From JAABVD01 sp965204545 (GTDB lineage: Bacteria > Verrucomicrobiota > Verrucomicrobiia > Opitutales > UBA2995): 64,000 nt of DNA. The number at the start of each line of letters is the position of its first letter. Within the stretch, counting starts at the first letter, position 1. A program made the translations under genes and the position numbers. Below the pieces are notes generated by a model, which had not been told where the DNA came from, searched no databases, and saw nothing but the letters and a program-made list of their open reading frames with translations. The DNA is taken from positions 372,001-436,000 of the forward strand of contig CBDBFA010000003.1 of assembly GCA_965204545.1 (NCBI GenBank). The letters are read 5' to 3'. Of this stretch, positions 6,887 through 14,986 are shown piece after piece.

Positions 6887-9800
6887 GTGAAGCGGTGTGT
6901 CCTAATTTCCTTGTCGTGGTTGGCAATTCTGCTGGCTGGAAATCAGACGCATGGCCAATCGACCATGCTGGAATGGGTGGAATTCCTGGAACAGAAAATG
7001 ATCGAACGGCATGTGGGAGGCGGCTTTTATGAAATTTCTCCGGGGGAAACGGGATACGAAGATTACCAGACGGCCTTGGATTCCGCCGGTGCATTCGTCA
7101 ACCAGAGTCTGGAACGCTACGAGGAGTACAACATCGAATTGAACGAAGCAGGCGCTGTGGTCGGAGGGATGGAACTGGGGGGGTTCGGGAGACTGATGGG
7201 AACCTTTTACGGATTGGGTCTGGCCCTGCATCTGTCTCCGGGAAGGGAGAACGAGGAAAAAGCCCGCAATTTCATCAAATGGCTCCAGTGGGCGGGCCTG
7301 GACGAAGAAAAAATTGAAGAGGAGGAAAACTTTCGGGGCATTCTCGGACGGGCCGCTTTCCTGACGCGTTCGGTGATGGATGCGGAGGATTTCACTCATT
7401 TCCGGACCCTGATCTTTGGAAGCTTGCCCCTCCTGGCGGACAACTCACAGGGGGGTATCGAAAAGAACTTGTATATCACCGAGAACGGAATTGGCCAACT
7501 CGATCGGGCAACCGGGTTTCGCCAAGCCGATGTCTTGCGGCAACATAGCGGGTCCTTATTGTCGGGAATCCTGATGCTTCCTCACGAAACGGAAGAGGAA
7601 CTTGAAATCAAGCTGGAGTATCTGGACCGGGCCAGGGCCACCATCATTTTCGGAGCTACTCCGGTATCGGGCGTTCGCGCTTTTCTCAAGCCCGACTTCA
7701 CGGGGAACCATCACAAGTATCACTATACCTCGGCCTACGTGCCTCAGGCTGCGGGCGCTTTGGCGGCCATGGCGGAATTCCTCCAGGGAACTCCATGGCA
7801 ATTGTCGGAGGAGGAACTGGATGCAATCAAGGGATATAGCCGGGAGTTGTTTTTCTATGCCCATTACGACCGCGTTCCCGACGGCTTGAGCGGCCGGGGC
7901 AGGCCCGATATCGGTATGGTGGGTGAATGTTACTTCTTGTTGCCCTTGGCCGCGATGTCGGGTGAGTCGCCCGACGAGGAGTTGTTGCAAGTAATGGCAA
8001 ACACCTACCAACCCGGGTTTGCCACCACCTACATACCTGACAATCGCCTGAATCAAAGAGGGTTCCCGGGTTATGTCGCGACTATGGCATGGGCCCGGCA
8101 GGAGATTGAACGGCGAAACATTGAACCGCGCATAATCACTGGGGTTCGTTCCTATCCCTACAGCCCTGCCATGGCCATGAAGCGCGATAACTGGACTGCT
8201 TTTGCCAAGGGCATGAGCAAGTGGTGGTGGTCCTATGAAGGAGGCCTCACGGCGAGCAATCCCCAGGGAATTTACGGTATCTACAAGAGCCATGGAGCCT
8301 TGGAAATCCGTTATAACGATCCATTGAACCCCACCGGGGGAGCCACTCAGAATCCCATGACGACTCAAGGGAAGGACATGTCCCACCGCGATGGATCCAC
8401 AACCCCCGTACGTACAGACGTGGATATGGTCAATGACGTCATCACTTCCAGGATGAGAATCGACTCTACCGCAGTAGGCGGGGTTGAATTGAACAAAGAA
8501 CAGGGAATTTTCATGTTCGACCTGAAAAATACCCCGCCGGATATGAAGGACCCGGGGTTGGAAGCACGGAAGAGCTACTTCTTCCTGGGCGATCGCATCA
8601 TCATGCTGGGGGATAATATCCGATCCCAATCGCCCAAAAATTACCCGATCCACACCACTCTCTTCCAGACTTACCTGAATCAGGATAATCGCGAAAGCAG
8701 TCCGATTTTCGTTAACAGCGCTACCGCGGTCACAGAGGATACTTACACCTACGATGAGCCCGACCTGAGGAACAGCCACGTGCTGGTGGATTCCTATGGA
8801 ACCGGTTACTATGTGCCGCCGGGTCAACATTTACACGTTGAGCGAAAGTTGAGCGAATGGCGGCTAAGGTTTACACTGGAGAGGAGCGGGAGTACGGAGG
8901 AGAGGCAGCAAGAGGCCTTGGCCGCGCCCCTCACCCAGGCTTACCGCGCTTTGGCCTGGTTGGACCATGGGATCAACCCGCAAGGGGATGACTACGAATA
9001 CGTGGTATTGCCGGGAAAGGACTTCAACGCCGTGGAACGTTTCCGGCGGCAACAGGACCTGGGACAGGTCTACGAAGTACGGGAAAAAAGCGCCCAAGCC
9101 CATATCGTTCATGATATTGAAAACAGCCTCTGGGCCTATGCCCTCTATGCCGACTACGATTCCGAGAAAAACGGTCCTCTCAAGGCCGTGAATGTCAGGA
9201 AAGCCCTGCCCCACCAACACGAAACCGTGGGCGCCAATCCCGGATACGCGGTTCTGATCGACAGCACCGCTCCCGATGCCTTGAATTTGGCCGTGAGCTA
9301 CCTGGATCTCCGGATGGTTGGCGATTACAACCCGCGTTATACCTTCAGGAATTTGGGTCCCAATGGAATCAGGGAACACTATGGCAGCGCCCCGGTGGAA
9401 CTGAATGTGGTTTTGCAGGGGTTTTGGCAGGTCGTCGGCCAACCACCCGATATCCTGAAGGCGGAGATCGTCGGCAACACGACGGTGCTGACGGTTTATT
9501 GCATCGATGGTCGAAGTGTGAACGTAGAGCTCGTGGATGAATTTGAAGACGTCGATCAGGACGGCATGGACGACCGATGGGAGTCCGGATATTTCGGAAA
9601 CCCAAACGATGTTCGCGCCAATTACGACCTGGACCCCGATGGGGATGGTCAAAATAACCTGGTCGAGTACGCCCTTGGCGGAAATCCGACGGATGCCGGC
9701 GATTTATCCCATTTCCGCCCCATCATCGCCCTTTCGGACGACTCGGAGGTGAATTTTTCTTTCCGCCGGCGCTCCGATTACGAGGAGCACGGTCTGGATT

Positions 9801-9970
9801 ATTTGCTCGAATGGAGCGATAATCTGGAGGCTGATTCCTGGACGACCATGGAGATGCTTGAAACGAGAATCGAGCCTTTGGGATATGTCTTCGATAAGGT
9901 AATCCATTCAATTAAACCCGGTTCCAACAACCGAGCGTTCGTGCGACTCAGGGTGGTCTTCTCCAATTAA
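6887..9970 (+). CDS. Chondroitinase ABC-like polysaccharide lyase (PL8 superfamily), secreted
   Basis: This 1027-residue protein starts at GTG 6887 with a signal peptide (MKRCVLISLSWLAILLAG). It follows the chondroitin-sulfate ABC lyase pattern: an alpha-helical toroid to about residue 400, then beta-sandwich domains. Candidate catalytic residues are H275/H276 with nearby tyrosines (GNHHKYHYTSAY), R337 or R339 (GLSGRGRP) and E451 (WSYEGGL), matching by position the His, Tyr, Arg and Glu of characterised enzymes. YKSHGALEI, the TTLFQTYL segment and WLDHGINPQGDDYEYVVLP are further family-like stretches. Residues about 887-925 form an acidic repeat (DVDQDGMDDRWE, DLDPDGDGQNNLVEYALGGNP) like thrombospondin type 3 calcium repeats, before a small C-terminal beta domain seen on many secreted verrucomicrobial proteins. 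It should cleave uronic-acid glycosaminoglycans outside the cell by elimination. No sulfatase lies in the window. Confidence 0.85.
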   Translation: MKRCVLISLSWLAILLAGNQTHGQSTMLEWVEFLEQKMIERHVGGGFYEISPGETGYEDYQTALDSAGAFVNQSLERYEEYNIELNEAGAVVGGMELGGFGRLMGTFYGLGLALHLSPGRENEEKARNFIKWLQWAGLDEEKIEEEENFRGILGRAAFLTRSVMDAEDFTHFRTLIFGSLPLLADNSQGGIEKNLYITENGIGQLDRATGFRQADVLRQHSGSLLSGILMLPHETEEELEIKLEYLDRARATIIFGATPVSGVRAFLKPDFTGNHHKYHYTSAYVPQAAGALAAMAEFLQGTPWQLSEEELDAIKGYSRELFFYAHYDRVPDGLSGRGRPDIGMVGECYFLLPLAAMSGESPDEELLQVMANTYQPGFATTYIPDNRLNQRGFPGYVATMAWARQEIERRNIEPRIITGVRSYPYSPAMAMKRDNWTAFAKGMSKWWWSYEGGLTASNPQGIYGIYKSHGALEIRYNDPLNPTGGATQNPMTTQGKDMSHRDGSTTPVRTDVDMVNDVITSRMRIDSTAVGGVELNKEQGIFMFDLKNTPPDMKDPGLEARKSYFFLGDRIIMLGDNIRSQSPKNYPIHTTLFQTYLNQDNRESSPIFVNSATAVTEDTYTYDEPDLRNSHVLVDSYGTGYYVPPGQHLHVERKLSEWRLRFTLERSGSTEERQQEALAAPLTQAYRALAWLDHGINPQGDDYEYVVLPGKDFNAVERFRRQQDLGQVYEVREKSAQAHIVHDIENSLWAYALYADYDSEKNGPLKAVNVRKALPHQHETVGANPGYAVLIDSTAPDALNLAVSYLDLRMVGDYNPRYTFRNLGPNGIREHYGSAPVELNVVLQGFWQVVGQPPDILKAEIVGNTTVLTVYCIDGRSVNVELVDEFEDVDQDGMDDRWESGYFGNPNDVRANYDLDPDGDGQNNLVEYALGGNPTDAGDLSHFRPIIALSDDSEVNFSFRRRSDYEEHGLDYLLEWSDNLEADSWTTMEMLETRIEPLGYVFDKVIHSIKPGSNNRAFVRLRVVFSN

Positions 9971-9987
9971 TTCCCAGGAGCACAGCC

Positions 9988-10087
9988 AAAAGGGGTCAAA
10001 CGCAAAATGTTAACATCGTCCTCTAGTTTCACCTGAATGGCTAAACCGAACCAATCAGATGTTAACATTTTGCGTTTGACCCCTTTT
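9988..10087. repeat. Family C palindrome, copy 1
   Basis: Two perfect inverted 29-bp arms (left 9988-10016, starting AAAAGGGGTCAAACGCAAAA; right 10059-10087) enclose a 42-nt loop. The right arm is immediately followed by CCCCCAAC, as in copy 2. The right arm encodes the last codons and TAA of the HAD gene. The structure could also act as a bidirectional terminator between the convergent lyase and HAD genes. Confidence 0.9.
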
Positions 10088-10805
10088 CCCCCAACAGCTT
10101 TCCCAACTCGGCCCAGTTCCCGGCGCGAAGATGGGGGATGGAGGCGGGTGGCTCGGTTGCATTGGCGTTGAGCCATACCGGCAGGAGACCCGCCCGGCTG
10201 GCGCCCACCACGTCGTTTTCCCAAAGGTCCCCCACGTACCAGGTTTCCGCGGGGTTTGCCCCCAGTTTCCCGACCGCGTCCCGAAAGATGGCCGGGTGCG
10301 GTTTCCGCAAACCAAACTCGGCGCTGGAGACGACGAAGCGAAAGGCCTCCACCAGGGAAAGCTCCCGAATATCGCTCCGCAGAAGATCGCTGCTGAAAAT
10401 CGAGTTGCTGACCACGCCCATCGGCATCTTCAAAGCATGGAGCTCCCGCAGGACGCGCCGGGCATCTTTCGGCGGGGCATAGTCGATTATTTCCGATCGA
10501 ATGAACCGTTCTAGATCTTCCGGGGATCTCTCCGGATCTGAACCGGCAGAGAGATGGTCCTCCAGCCACTTTTTCACGTGAAATTCCCTCAGCCCATCGC
10601 GGTAGACAGCATCCATGGCGTCAGCCAGCGCCTGCGGGAGATTCAGGTCTTCTCCAACGAAGGGAACGAAGGCCTGCCGCTCCAACCGGGACCGCATCCT
10701 GTCGCCGAGACCCCCGGAAACACGGTCGTGAAGCAGGGTTCCCCCCAGGTCGAACAGTATCGCCTCCGGCCGTTTGCCCACGATTTTTTCCTCCCATGTG
10801 TTCAT
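10062..10805 (-). CDS. HAD-superfamily hydrolase with repeat-derived C-terminal tail
   Basis: The 247-residue protein has the haloacid dehalogenase fold. Motif I is FDLGGTLL with nucleophile D19; the usual second Asp two residues on is Gly, a variant found in some HAD subfamilies and which may reduce phosphatase activity. Motif II is VVSNSIFSS, and later motifs are KPHPAIF and WYVGDLWENDVVGASRAG. Substrate is unknown; small phosphorylated metabolites are usual. The last nine residues (GEKGSNAKC) and the stop lie at or within a family C palindrome, so the native end has been replaced. The ATG at 10805 is 56 bp from a family B remnant. Confidence 0.85.
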   Translation of the reverse strand: MNTWEEKIVGKRPEAILFDLGGTLLHDRVSGGLGDRMRSRLERQAFVPFVGEDLNLPQALADAMDAVYRDGLREFHVKKWLEDHLSAGSDPERSPEDLERFIRSEIIDYAPPKDARRVLRELHALKMPMGVVSNSIFSSDLLRSDIRELSLVEAFRFVVSSAEFGLRKPHPAIFRDAVGKLGANPAETWYVGDLWENDVVGASRAGLLPVWLNANATEPPASIPHLRAGNWAELGKLLGEKGSNAKC

Positions 10806-10860
10806 GGCTCAACCTCAGATATTCGTTACGGCTCCCAGGAGGATCAAATTGCGTTTTCTC

Positions 10861-10967
10861 AACCCGCATTTCTCACAAAATTCGTTACGAGCGAATGGAG
10901 ATCGAGTGCTGGTGCGGGTTTCGTGCCGATATTCCGGAGCGCAGTAGAAAATTGGGAGATGTCGGGC
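10861..10967. repeat. Family B repeat, internally deleted copy
   Basis: AACCCGCATTTCTCACAAAA at 10861 and CCCAATTTT-type sequence running back from GGGCC near 10967 are the two ends of family B. Only about 107 bp remain between them, compared with 179 bp in the most regular copy. GAGTGCTGGTGCGGGTTTCG at about 10904-10923 is the family's internal segment in reverse orientation. It lies in the 5' region of the HAD gene and may hold its promoter. Confidence 0.75.
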
Positions 10968-10973
10968 CTTCTG

Positions 10974-11073
10974 AAAAGGGGTCAAACGCAAAATGTTAAC
11001 ATCTGATTGGTTCGGTTCAGCTATTCAGGTGAAACTAGAGGACGATGTTAACATTTTGCGTTTGACCCCTTTT
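10974..11073. repeat. Family C palindrome, copy 2 (loop inverted)
   Basis: The arms at 10974-11002 and 11045-11073 are identical to those of copy 1. The 42-nt loop is the reverse complement of the copy 1 loop apart from about two mismatches. The flanking CCCCCAAC follows on the same side as in copy 1, so the junction is conserved while the loop is flipped. It carries the last codons of the metallo-beta-lactamase gene. Confidence 0.9.
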
Positions 11074-11926
11074 CCCCCAACCTTCCGAACACCTCATCAA
11101 ACTGCAGGACCTCCTTGAGACGGACACCTTTTTCGGTGTCCTTTACGGTGCAAATTTCATTGACCGGATCGTGTTGGAGGAAGAGGTAGTAGTTCCCATC
11201 CACCGCCTGCCGCAAAAATTTGGCTTTTTCTTCAATCGTCAGTAGCGGTCTTACGTCGTACCCCATCACGTAGGGAAGCGGTATGTGCCCAGTCGAGGGG
11301 ACGAGGTCGGCCATGAATACTACGGTATTACCATCGATTTTGATGCGGGGCAGCATCTGTGCCTCGGTATGTCCATGCACCAGCAAGACATCGATTTTCG
11401 GGTGGATGGATTCGCCTTCAGCCAAAAATCTGAGCTGACCGCTTTCCTGCATCGGGAGGATATTTTCCTTCAAAAACGAGGCCCCTTCCCTGGGGTTGGG
11501 GTCGAGCGCCCAATGCCAATGGGCCTCATTGGTCCAGAAAGTGGCATGGGGAAAGGCTGGAATGAGATGTTCCCTGGCGGGGTCGTAGGCGATGCATCCT
11601 CCGCAGTGGTCCAAATGGAGGTGGGTGAGAAAAACATCCGTGATGTCTTCTTTGCCGAACCCATAGCGAGCCAAGGACAGGTCGAGCGTATCCTCTCCGT
11701 GCAGGTAATAGTAGCTGAAGAATTTTTCCGACTGTTTGTCACCTATACCGGTGTCGATAAGCATGAGCATGTCGCCATCTTCAACCAGGAGGGATCGCAT
11801 GGCCCAAGTGCACAAATTATTTTCATCAGCCGGATTGGTCCTATGCCAAAGGGCCTTTGGAACTACCCCGAACATGGCCCCGCCATCGAGTTTGAAGTGT
11901 CCCGTATTGATGGGATATAGTTTCAT
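11048..11926 (-). CDS. Metallo-beta-lactamase-fold hydrolase, lactonase-like, repeat-derived tail
   Basis: The 292-residue protein carries the metal-binding motif THLHLDH at 101-107 (H102, H104, D106, H107), with later ligands probable in LLVHGHTEAQ and in VVFMADLVP. This arrangement is shared by N-acyl-homoserine lactonases and related cytoplasmic dizinc hydrolases. Without a signal peptide it should act in the cytoplasm. True quorum-signal lactonase activity cannot be claimed from sequence. The last eight residues (EKGSNAKC) match those of the adjacent HAD protein because both genes end within family C repeats; native family members would end near FGRL. Confidence 0.85.
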   Translation of the reverse strand: MKLYPINTGHFKLDGGAMFGVVPKALWHRTNPADENNLCTWAMRSLLVEDGDMLMLIDTGIGDKQSEKFFSYYYLHGEDTLDLSLARYGFGKEDITDVFLTHLHLDHCGGCIAYDPAREHLIPAFPHATFWTNEAHWHWALDPNPREGASFLKENILPMQESGQLRFLAEGESIHPKIDVLLVHGHTEAQMLPRIKIDGNTVVFMADLVPSTGHIPLPYVMGYDVRPLLTIEEKAKFLRQAVDGNYYLFLQHDPVNEICTVKDTEKGVRLKEVLQFDEVFGRLGEKGSNAKC

Positions 11927-12333
11927 GGATTGGCTCCATTTGTGATCAGTGGCTAGTGGTCACTGAATTTTGTATTCTGGTTTTGGTTTCTCTTCTCCCA
12001 ATTCCTCATTCCTAATTGACGCCGAAGGCGCCTTTTTTTGGAACCCCGTTGGGGTTCGAAATTTTTTCCTTTTCCTACCCAGCGTGCGCTACGCGACACT
12101 GGGCTTTGGAGTTCAACGCCTTTGGCGTAAAAATTTCTATCCGTGCCCATCTGTGTAATCCGTGGTTTCTCCCTATTTGTCCAACAAAATGGGTGGGGGA
12201 ACCCGATGAAACCAGCAAATTTTATTCCCAGGGCATCCAAAATCAGGTTGAGGTTATAAGGGAAAGCGCAACCATATGTGAGCTTGCGCGAATCCATTGA
12301 ATTCGCTTACCTGTTTTGAGCCGAAAAAGTCTA
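11927..12333. other. Divergent intergenic region with family A repeat
   Basis: No gene is supported. An inverted family A copy lies at about 11996-12033 (read on the minus strand: GGCGCCTTCGGCGTCAATTA then GGAATGAGGAATT). It is preceded by a TCAGTGGCTAGTGGTCACTG tract and followed by GAACCCCGTTGGGGTTCG (12041-12058), a small hairpin, and a CATCTGTGTAATCCGTGG tract at about 12149-12166. Promoters for both neighbours must lie here. Confidence 0.6.
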
Positions 12334-13362
12334 ATGAGCCAAGCCAGCCTTCTCATTGAACCGCCTCCGATGCATCGGTTTGACCAAGGCGTTCTTAATG
12401 CCTATCTGGAACGCGAGCTCGAGGGTTACACCGGTCCCATGAGGGTTCAGCAATTCGAAGGGGGTCAATCGAATCCCACTTTTCTGCTGACCACCCCCAG
12501 TGGGCGCTACGTGCTCAGGAAGAAACCGCCGGGGAAGCTCCTGCCCAGCGCCCATGCCGTAGAGAGGGAATACCGTCTCTACCGGGCCCTGCGGGACACC
12601 GATGTCCCCGTGCCCCGCACCTATTTATTGACGGAGGACAGTTCAATCGTAGGGACTCCGTTCTTCGTGATGGAGTATCTGGATGGACGGGTTTTCAAAG
12701 ACTCCGCGCTCCCCGGTGTTTCCCCGGAGCAGCGGCGGGCAGTTTATTCCGACATGATTCGGATAATGGCCGCCCTGCACACCGTGGATTATCCGGCCAA
12801 AGGGCTTTCCGACTACGGGTACCCCGGCAACTACTTCGTGCGGCAGACCGGCCGCTGGACGAAACAGTACCTGGCTTCCCAAACCGACGAGATTGAATCG
12901 ATGGAACACCTCATGCGTTGGTTGCCCCAAAACGTTCCCGTTGACGATACCACCAGCATCGTGCACGGCGACTACCAGTTGTACAATATGATGTATCATC
13001 CCACGGAGCCTCGGTGTATCGCGGTGTTGGATTGGGAGCTATCGACCCTGGGAAATCCCCTGGCGGACTTGGCCTACAACTGCATGAAATACCATGAGCA
13101 GAACGGGAGTCAGCCCTTGTCCGAGGCGGATGGAATTCCCAGCGAATCGGAAGTGGTGGAAGAATATTGCCGGCTCACGGGCAGAAGGGACATCGGGAAT
13201 TGGAATTTCTGCCTGGCCTTTTCATTTTTTCGCATGGCCAGTATCATTCAAGGGGTCTATAAGCGAGGGCTCCAGGGGAACGCGAGTTCATCGACGGCGC
13301 TGCAAATGAAAGGCAGGATCACCGAAACGGCCGACACAGCTTGGAGAATCGCCAACCGGTAA
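12334..13362 (+). CDS. ACAD10/11-type phosphotransferase (acyl-CoA-linked APH-fold kinase)
   Basis: The protein (342 residues from ATG 12334; a TTG at 12316 is less likely) belongs to the aminoglycoside-phosphotransferase fold, in the subgroup matching the kinase domain of mammalian ACAD10/ACAD11 and bacterial LvaA. Supporting motifs are GGQSNPTFLL, YVLRKKPPGKLLPSAHAVER, GTPFFVMEYLDGRVFKD, the catalytic loop IVHGDYQLYN (H211-G-D) and the metal loop VLDWELSTLGNPLADLAY. In the characterised pathways this kinase phosphorylates the 4-hydroxyl of 4-hydroxyacyl-CoA, which an ACAD10/11-type dehydrogenase then processes; such a dehydrogenase is at 27156. Its 3' end is 4 bp from the convergent MaoC gene. 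Confidence 0.9.
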   Translation: MSQASLLIEPPPMHRFDQGVLNAYLERELEGYTGPMRVQQFEGGQSNPTFLLTTPSGRYVLRKKPPGKLLPSAHAVEREYRLYRALRDTDVPVPRTYLLTEDSSIVGTPFFVMEYLDGRVFKDSALPGVSPEQRRAVYSDMIRIMAALHTVDYPAKGLSDYGYPGNYFVRQTGRWTKQYLASQTDEIESMEHLMRWLPQNVPVDDTTSIVHGDYQLYNMMYHPTEPRCIAVLDWELSTLGNPLADLAYNCMKYHEQNGSQPLSEADGIPSESEVVEEYCRLTGRRDIGNWNFCLAFSFFRMASIIQGVYKRGLQGNASSSTALQMKGRITETADTAWRIANR

Positions 13363-13366
13363 GCCT

Positions 13367-13834
13367 CTACTCCGTAACCGCCATGCCGAGCGACTCCGCA
13401 ACCATGGCGGGTTTATCCCTACCCAAGCCTTCGATCTCCAGGATTTTTTCCGATTTTATGAGCACGCGGCCGGGAGACTTTTCTCCGACGGAAACGATTC
13501 TGGTATGGAACCGAACTCTGGAGTTAACCTTTACCGGCTGGAGAAAACGAACGCGATCAAGACCGTAGTTGAGGCTCAACACCCGATTTTCCAGCTCCGG
13601 CCAATCAGCTGGACCATGCTCGGACAGCAGAGAAAGGGACAAAAAACCGTGGGCGATGGTACATCCGTAGGGAGAGTCCTTCATGCGTTCCGGATCGACG
13701 TGGATGTATTGATGGTCGTCCGTGCAATCGGCGAACCGGTCGATGCGCTCCTGGGTAATATCAATCCAATCGGAAGGGGAAAGTTCCTTACCTTCGTAGT
13801 CCTTAAGTTCTTCCAGAGTAACGGTATTGGGCAT
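13367..13834 (-). CDS. MaoC-family (R)-enoyl-CoA hydratase
   Basis: The protein (155 residues, start ATG at 13834 giving MPNTVTLEELKD) is a single hot-dog domain of the MaoC/NodN type. The catalytic Asp-His pair is in FADCTDDHQYIHVDPERMKDS, followed by the conserved TIAHGFLSLSLLSE and the substrate-loop YGLDRVRFLQPVKVNSRVR. It should hydrate trans-2-enoyl-CoA to (R)-3-hydroxyacyl-CoA. The longer open frame to 13942 adds residues from a GAAATTAGAAATT repeat-like tract and is rejected as the start. It is the only minus-strand gene in this acyl-CoA region and is convergent with the kinase. Confidence 0.88.
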   Translation of the reverse strand: MPNTVTLEELKDYEGKELSPSDWIDITQERIDRFADCTDDHQYIHVDPERMKDSPYGCTIAHGFLSLSLLSEHGPADWPELENRVLSLNYGLDRVRFLQPVKVNSRVRFHTRIVSVGEKSPGRVLIKSEKILEIEGLGRDKPAMVAESLGMAVTE

Positions 13835-13974
13835 GGCCAAAGGGAGAAAATTAGAAATTAGAAATTGGTGTGATGGATCACCATGAAGATTAGTAGAGGC
13901 GAAAGGTTGAAGGATTTTTGGGTATTTTGTGTTGCGTGGCAATGTCAGATTTTCACTACTTGACTTTTGAAAAT

Positions 13975-14922
13975 ATGAAAATTGTAGCGACTACCAGCTT
14001 ATATCATTTTGTTCCGGGGGCCAAAGATATGCTCCTGGCAAAATACCCCGATGCCAAGTATTGGGATCAGAAATATACCCTGGACGGGGATGAGTTGATA
14101 GCGTTTTGCGAAGGCTACGACGCAGCCTGCATCGGCTTGGAACGGTATGACGACTACGTGCTATCCCATCTACCGGAGCTCCGGATCCTCGGCATGTCCA
14201 CTGCTGGGGTGGATCACCTCGATCCGGCCTGCTGCAAAAAACATGGAGTGAGAGTGGGCTGGATAGGCGGGGTCAACAAGGTCGCTGTGGCCGAGATGAC
14301 GGTAAGCCAGATGGTAAACATTGCCCGGGATCTCTACCATCTATCCGAGCAAACCCACCATGGGAATTGGCCTTTCCGGCAACCCGGAATTCGGCTTCAA
14401 GGCAAAACGGTGGGAATCCACGGTTGCGGAAATATCGGGCGCGAGGTGGCCAAGCGACTCGTTCCTTTCGGGGTAAAGTTGATTGCCTGTGACCGGGTCG
14501 ATATTTCAGAATTCTGCGCGGAGCATGGAATTGAGTCGGTCCCACCGGAGGAGCTCTGGGCCCGGAGCGACATTCTCACCATCCATCTGCCCCTCAACAG
14601 TTCGACGCGCGGGCTCTATACAGCCGAGGTGCTCGATCAAATGAAGCCGGGATCCTTTTTTCTCAACCTCGCCCGCGGCAACATCGTAGACGAGGTGGCA
14701 CTGGAAGCTCGGCTCAAAAGCGGTCATTTGGCTGGCGCCGCCATGGACGTTTATGCCGTGGAACCACCCGTCGGCAACCCCCTGTTGAAGCTTGAAAACT
14801 TTATCGGCACTCCCCACTGCGGCAGCGCGACTATCGAAGATTATTTGGCAATGGCCGAAGCGGGGTTACGCGCCCTGGAAATCAATTCCATTCCGGAACC
14901 CGGCGTATACCCCTTCGATTAA
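13975..14922 (+). CDS. D-2-hydroxyacid dehydrogenase family protein
   Basis: The protein (315 residues from ATG 13975) has the two-domain fold of NAD(P)-dependent D-2-hydroxyacid dehydrogenases. The nucleotide-binding GxGxxG is in VGIHGCGNIGREVAKRL, the hinge STAGVDHLD, the catalytic Arg in LNLARGNIVDE and the active-site His in GTPHCGSA. It reduces a 2-oxoacid or oxidises a 2-hydroxyacid; phosphoglycerate dehydrogenase, hydroxypyruvate reductase and catabolic roles remain open. The upstream TTG start at 13918 would add an unconserved tail. The next gene, a ThDP enzyme that acts on 2-oxoacids, is 64 bp downstream and suggests a joint step. Confidence 0.87.
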   Translation: MKIVATTSLYHFVPGAKDMLLAKYPDAKYWDQKYTLDGDELIAFCEGYDAACIGLERYDDYVLSHLPELRILGMSTAGVDHLDPACCKKHGVRVGWIGGVNKVAVAEMTVSQMVNIARDLYHLSEQTHHGNWPFRQPGIRLQGKTVGIHGCGNIGREVAKRLVPFGVKLIACDRVDISEFCAEHGIESVPPEELWARSDILTIHLPLNSSTRGLYTAEVLDQMKPGSFFLNLARGNIVDEVALEARLKSGHLAGAAMDVYAVEPPVGNPLLKLENFIGTPHCGSATIEDYLAMAEAGLRALEINSIPEPGVYPFD

Positions 14923-14986
14923 CCAACTCATATCAACCTAACCCCGACCTGATTAAAAGAACAGCCCCGTCAGGAGGCAAAAACCG

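Noticed and set aside
7556..8830. 424-codon minus-strand open frame
   Set aside because: It is antisense to the PL8 lyase, whose catalytic motifs and domain order are intact in the plus frame.
8864..9652. 262-codon minus-strand open frame
   Set aside because: It is antisense to the conserved beta-sandwich part of the lyase.
12041..12058. tRNA-like GGGGTTCGAA words
   Set aside because: No cloverleaf can be built; the words belong to a small GAACCCC/GGGGTTC hairpin in a repeat region.
11953..12297. 114-codon minus-strand frame
   Set aside because: It runs through family A and other repeat tracts and lacks family likeness.
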